Assembly: GCA_020426065.1 (NCBI GenBank)
Contig: JAGQQT010000119.1
Location: forward strand, 1-9,638
Reading direction: 5' to 3'
Length of the DNA stretch: 9,638 nt
From: Planctomycetaceae bacterium
GTDB lineage: Bacteria; Planctomycetota; Planctomycetia; Planctomycetales; Planctomycetaceae
The notes below the pieces were generated by a model. It was not told the origin of the DNA, made no database searches, and saw only the letters and a program-made list of their open reading frames with translations. Shown in pieces: positions 7,615-9,638 of this stretch. Position 1 is the first letter of the stretch, and each line of letters opens with the position of its first letter. A program made the translations under genes and the position numbers.

Positions 7615-8769
7615 AGTGGTGTCAGTTGGGACCGGAAGAGCCGTTGGAAAATCGTTCGCTTTCAGGCTGCTGCGTATCCAGCCTCCTCCCAGTACTCGCT
7701 GTTGGTCATAACAGACAAAAGCCTGACCAGGAGCCACGCCATATTGTGGCTGATCGAATCGAGCGGTGAGAGTGCCGTCCTCGTGGATCGTGATTTCACA
7801 ATCTGCCGGGGGATGCTGATAGCGGATCTGTGCCTGGCAACGAAAGACCGCAGGCACATCGGCCAGCCAGTTGCAGCGGTCTGCCTTCAGACCGGCACAG
7901 GCGAGGTCTTCCCGTAACCCGAGCACAACTTCCCGCGACTCCGCTCGAATCTCAACGACGAATCGAGGTTCCCCGAACGCGATTCCCAAACCTCGCCGCT
8001 GACCAATCGTGAATCGTTCGAATCCACCATGCTCTCCCAGGACTTCTCCTTCCGGTGTGACAAAATGTCCGGAGGTTTCCTGAGGACCCCGATAGTCATT
8101 GATGAATCGGGCATGGTTATTGTCTGGGATAAAACAGATCTCCTGGCTGTCTTTCTTGTTGGCGGTTTCCAGGCGGGCCGCTCCGGCCAGTTCCCGGATT
8201 TCCCGTTTCTCAAAACCGCCTACGGGGAACAGAATGCGAGGCAGCAGGGATCGTTCAATCCCGAACAGCACATAAGACTGATCTTTGGAAAGGTCTCTGC
8301 CCCGGCAAAGTTGCGGTTCTCCATCCGGACCACAGATCATCTGGGCATAATGTCCGGTTGCAATTCGAGTTGCTCCCACCTGCTGGGCGAATTCCCATAA
8401 CCGGCCAAACTTGAGCCAGTTGTTGCACATCACGCAGGGATTGGGGGTTCGGCCGGAGAGGTATTCATCTGCAAAATAATCTTTAATCCTGCCAAAGGCA
8501 TCCTGAAAGTTCAGAGCGTGGAACGGAATATCGAGCTCATCTGCTACTCGCCGGGCATCAGCGGCATCCGATGCACTGCAACAACCCTGTTTGTGAGCGG
8601 GCAGGTTGATGATCGGCAAGGCTCCCGGTTCATCCAGCTGACAGGTCGTTTCCGTGGCGCCGGAGCGCATAAACAAGCCGATGACTTCGTAACCTTGCTG
8701 TTTGAGCAGATAGGCTGCAGCAGAGCTGTCCACTCCACCGCTCATCGCCAGTACAACCCGTTCGTTCAT
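7609..8769 (-). CDS. mnmA: tRNA-specific 2-thiouridylase MnmA
   Basis: MnmA adds sulfur to U34 of tRNA-Lys, -Glu and -Gln at the wobble position, activating the base with ATP. The 386-residue protein has the N-terminal PP-loop MSGGVDSS (9-16), the GLFMR strand (31-35), the tRNA/active-site segment [11 protein letters not shown] (106-116), ATGHY (137-141), KDQSYVLFG (162-170), [11 protein letters not shown] (205-215), and a C-terminal beta domain with [11 protein letters not shown] and the terminal LGGGWI. Cys115 and Cys212 align with E. coli Cys102 and Cys199. Cys112 replaces the Asp of E. coli, giving a CxxC-plus-C set. Compared with E. coli, there are about 15-20 extra residues after GLFMR (about 36-65), including Cys43, Cys63 and Cys64. 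The start ATG is followed at once by the PP-loop strand [12 protein letters not shown] partial Shine-Dalgarno (GGGATGAAG) precedes it. It is transcribed on its own, cut off from the upstream gene by a terminator. Confidence 0.96.
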
Positions 8770-8805
8770 ATCTTCATCCCACTCCCAGAAACCCTGATCC
8801 CAAAC

Positions 8806-8833
8806 ATCCTATCTATGAACTGATATGAGGCAA
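8806..8833 (-). promoter_or_regulatory. Possible sigma-70-type promoter for mnmA
   Basis: On the minus strand TTGCCT (8833-8828) and TAGGAT (8811-8806) lie 16 nt apart, each with four of six consensus bases. The mnmA start is 36 nt beyond the -10 hexamer, and the site lies just past the upstream gene's terminator, where a promoter is needed. The match is modest. Confidence 0.35.
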
Positions 8834-8855
8834 CCTGCCAGGCTGATGGCGCAAA

Positions 8856-8887
8856 AAAAAGCGATCAGACGAATCTGATCGCTTTTT
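8856..8887 (-). terminator. Intrinsic terminator with UUCG loop after the Lys-rich gene
   Basis: On the minus strand a 9-bp stem (GCGATCAGA/TCTGATCGC), extended by five A:T pairs, closes a TTCG tetraloop and is followed by eight T. It begins 20 nt after the stop of the histone-like gene and separates it from mnmA. The mirrored A-run also allows weaker termination on the plus strand. Confidence 0.93.
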
Positions 8888-8907
8888 ACTCTTCAGGCAA
8901 AGAAGAA

Positions 8908-9072
8908 TTACTTCTTTTTGGTTGCCTTTTTTGCTGCTTTCTTGGCAGCTTTTTTCACAGCCTTTTTGGCGGTCTTTTTGACAGCTTTTTTAGCTGTTTT
9001 CTTGACGGCCTTTTTGGCTGTTTTCTTGACGGCTTTCTTTGCGGTTTTCTTTGCTGCCTTTTTCTTGGCCAC
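8908..9072 (-). CDS. Lys/Ala-rich histone-H1-like mini protein
   Basis: This gene of 54 residues starts with GTG and is too short and repetitive for routine ORF filters. After the initiator come AKKKAAKK and then four rounds of an octad KKTAKKAV, ending in KKAAKKAAKKATKKK. About half the residues are lysine; the rest are Ala, Thr and Val. There are no acidic, aromatic or cysteine residues. The composition matches the C-terminal tail of histone H1 and bacterial lysine-rich nucleoid proteins (AlgP, Hc1/Hc2 and HU-tail type). By inference it binds DNA or RNA electrostatically and helps compact the nucleoid. The start is well supported: a near-perfect GAGGAGGAG Shine-Dalgarno has its AGGAGG core 7 nt before this GTG, while a second in-frame GTG at 9078 is too close to it. 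Codons alternate between AAA and AAG and between Ala codons, so the protein repeat is better kept than the DNA repeat. A strong terminator follows. Confidence 0.85.
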   Translation of the reverse strand: MAKKKAAKKTAKKAVKKTAKKAVKKTAKKAVKKTAKKAVKKAAKKAAKKATKKK

Positions 9073-9638
9073 TTGCACTCCTCCTCAGAGCTAAGCTGGT
9101 GGCTGGTTTCTCGCTGCTTACCGGGCAAACAAATTTGCGATCAACCATAACCACATGAATGAGTCCATTCCGGAATCATCTCCTTTGATGACCCCGACAA
9201 GTCCTGAACAGCAACGACTTCCGATGAGACGAATCAGAGTTATGTCGAATCCGAAACTCAGTCATCCCTGCCACTCAAGGACTTACATAAAACAGCATCA
9301 CTGTAAGGTTTTGCCAAAATAACGCAAGAGATTTTTCCCGTTCACCAGCACCCCAAACGGTGCCCTCTGGACCTGATGGACAGACGATAAGGAGTGGGCA
9401 GGCAGCCTTTCAGGAAGTACAGATTGGAGTGTCGGGAAGCGTTGGTTGTGAAAAGAGTCGCAGCAGTTGACTGAAGTCTTCGTGAGGGCGTCTACCGTGG
9501 TTGTCTGCCTTTGACGAGTCGTCTGGTGGAAAAAACTTCAAACATCCCTGTAAATAAGGGAAAAGTGTTTCATTCTTTCCGCTGGCGCAGGCCTGTGGTA
9601 ACTGCCGGGTTCAGGAGTTGTCCTCCGTGGTCTACAGG
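9073..9638. other. Right-hand non-coding stretch
   Basis: About 570 bp upstream of the Lys-rich gene hold its ribosome-binding site and presumably its promoter. A TTGGCA on the minus strand near 9315 has a T-rich TTTTAT about 19 nt on, but the spacing is long. Short inverted repeats occur at 9125-9138 (GCAAA/TTTGC), 9348-9363 (GCACC/GGTGC) and 9546-9560 (CCCT/AGGG). Two minus-strand frames and one plus-strand frame are open into the right edge, none with recognisable protein features. I see no supportable gene. Confidence 0.45.
9078..9087 (-). promoter_or_regulatory. Strong Shine-Dalgarno of the Lys-rich gene
   Basis: TGAGGAGGAG on the minus strand contains the full AGGAGG anti-16S complement (9080-9085), 7 nt before the GTG at 9072. 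It is the best ribosome-binding site in the window, suggests high expression, and decides between the two in-frame GTG codons. Confidence 0.8.

Noticed and set aside
8908..9072. Reading the A/T-rich repeat as a mere microsatellite
   Set aside because: The frame is intact over 54 codons, the DNA units vary at synonymous sites, and a strong Shine-Dalgarno and terminator frame it, so a coding gene is the better explanation.
9475..9638. Plus-strand frame open to the right edge
   Set aside because: It has no convincing start codon with a ribosome-binding site, and its Arg/Ser/Pro-rich translation fits no family I know.

Overview
The window looks like a chromosomal segment of a planctomycete, possibly a Gimesia- or Rubinisphaera-like member of the Planctomycetales. 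This rests on three things: a secreted protein resembling the planctomycete DUF1598 family, a very short lysine/alanine-rich histone-H1-like protein, and the style of the dynamin-like GTPase and Fpg-type glycosylase. The genus is an inference. I see no phage, transposon, CRISPR, tRNA or rRNA. This is mostly housekeeping sequence with some lineage-specific genes, and I did not find a clearly new multi-gene system.

Layout, left to right. (1) Minus strand, cut by the left edge: the N-terminal part of a P-loop GTPase (1-807) with an unusual G3 motif. (2) A non-coding stretch (808-1110). (3) A minus-strand pair transcribed leftwards: a small Dabb-type protein (2270-2575), then, 10 nt later, a membrane-anchored double zinc-ribbon protein (1111-2259). 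(4) A divergent intergenic region (2576-2959). (5) A plus-strand pair: enoyl-ACP reductase fabI (2960-3769) and a fumarylacetoacetate-hydrolase-family enzyme (3793-4653), ending at a hairpin that can terminate transcription from both sides (4672-4707). (6) A convergent minus-strand gene for a secreted DUF1598-like protein (4730-6463). (7) A divergent intergenic region with a perfect 17-bp dyad (6686-6702). (8) An Fpg/Nei-family DNA glycosylase gene on the plus strand (6772-7614), which overlaps by 6 nt the end of the convergent tRNA 2-thiouridylase gene mnmA (7609-8769, minus). (9) A strong terminator with a UUCG loop (8856-8887), separating mnmA from a 54-residue, GTG-started, Lys-rich histone-like gene (8908-9072, minus). 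(10) About 570 bp to the right edge with no supportable gene.

Functional themes are fatty-acid elongation (fabI), small-molecule carbon metabolism (FAH family), base-excision repair (Fpg), tRNA wobble thiolation (MnmA) and nucleoid structure (Lys-rich protein). They share no obvious pathway. The points most worth a second look are the Lys-rich mini-histone, the G3-variant GTPase, the palindrome upstream of fpg, the near-duplicated fpg start, the non-canonical Fpg wedge residue, and the CxxC-plus-C cysteine set of MnmA, which suggests an iron-sulfur type enzyme.
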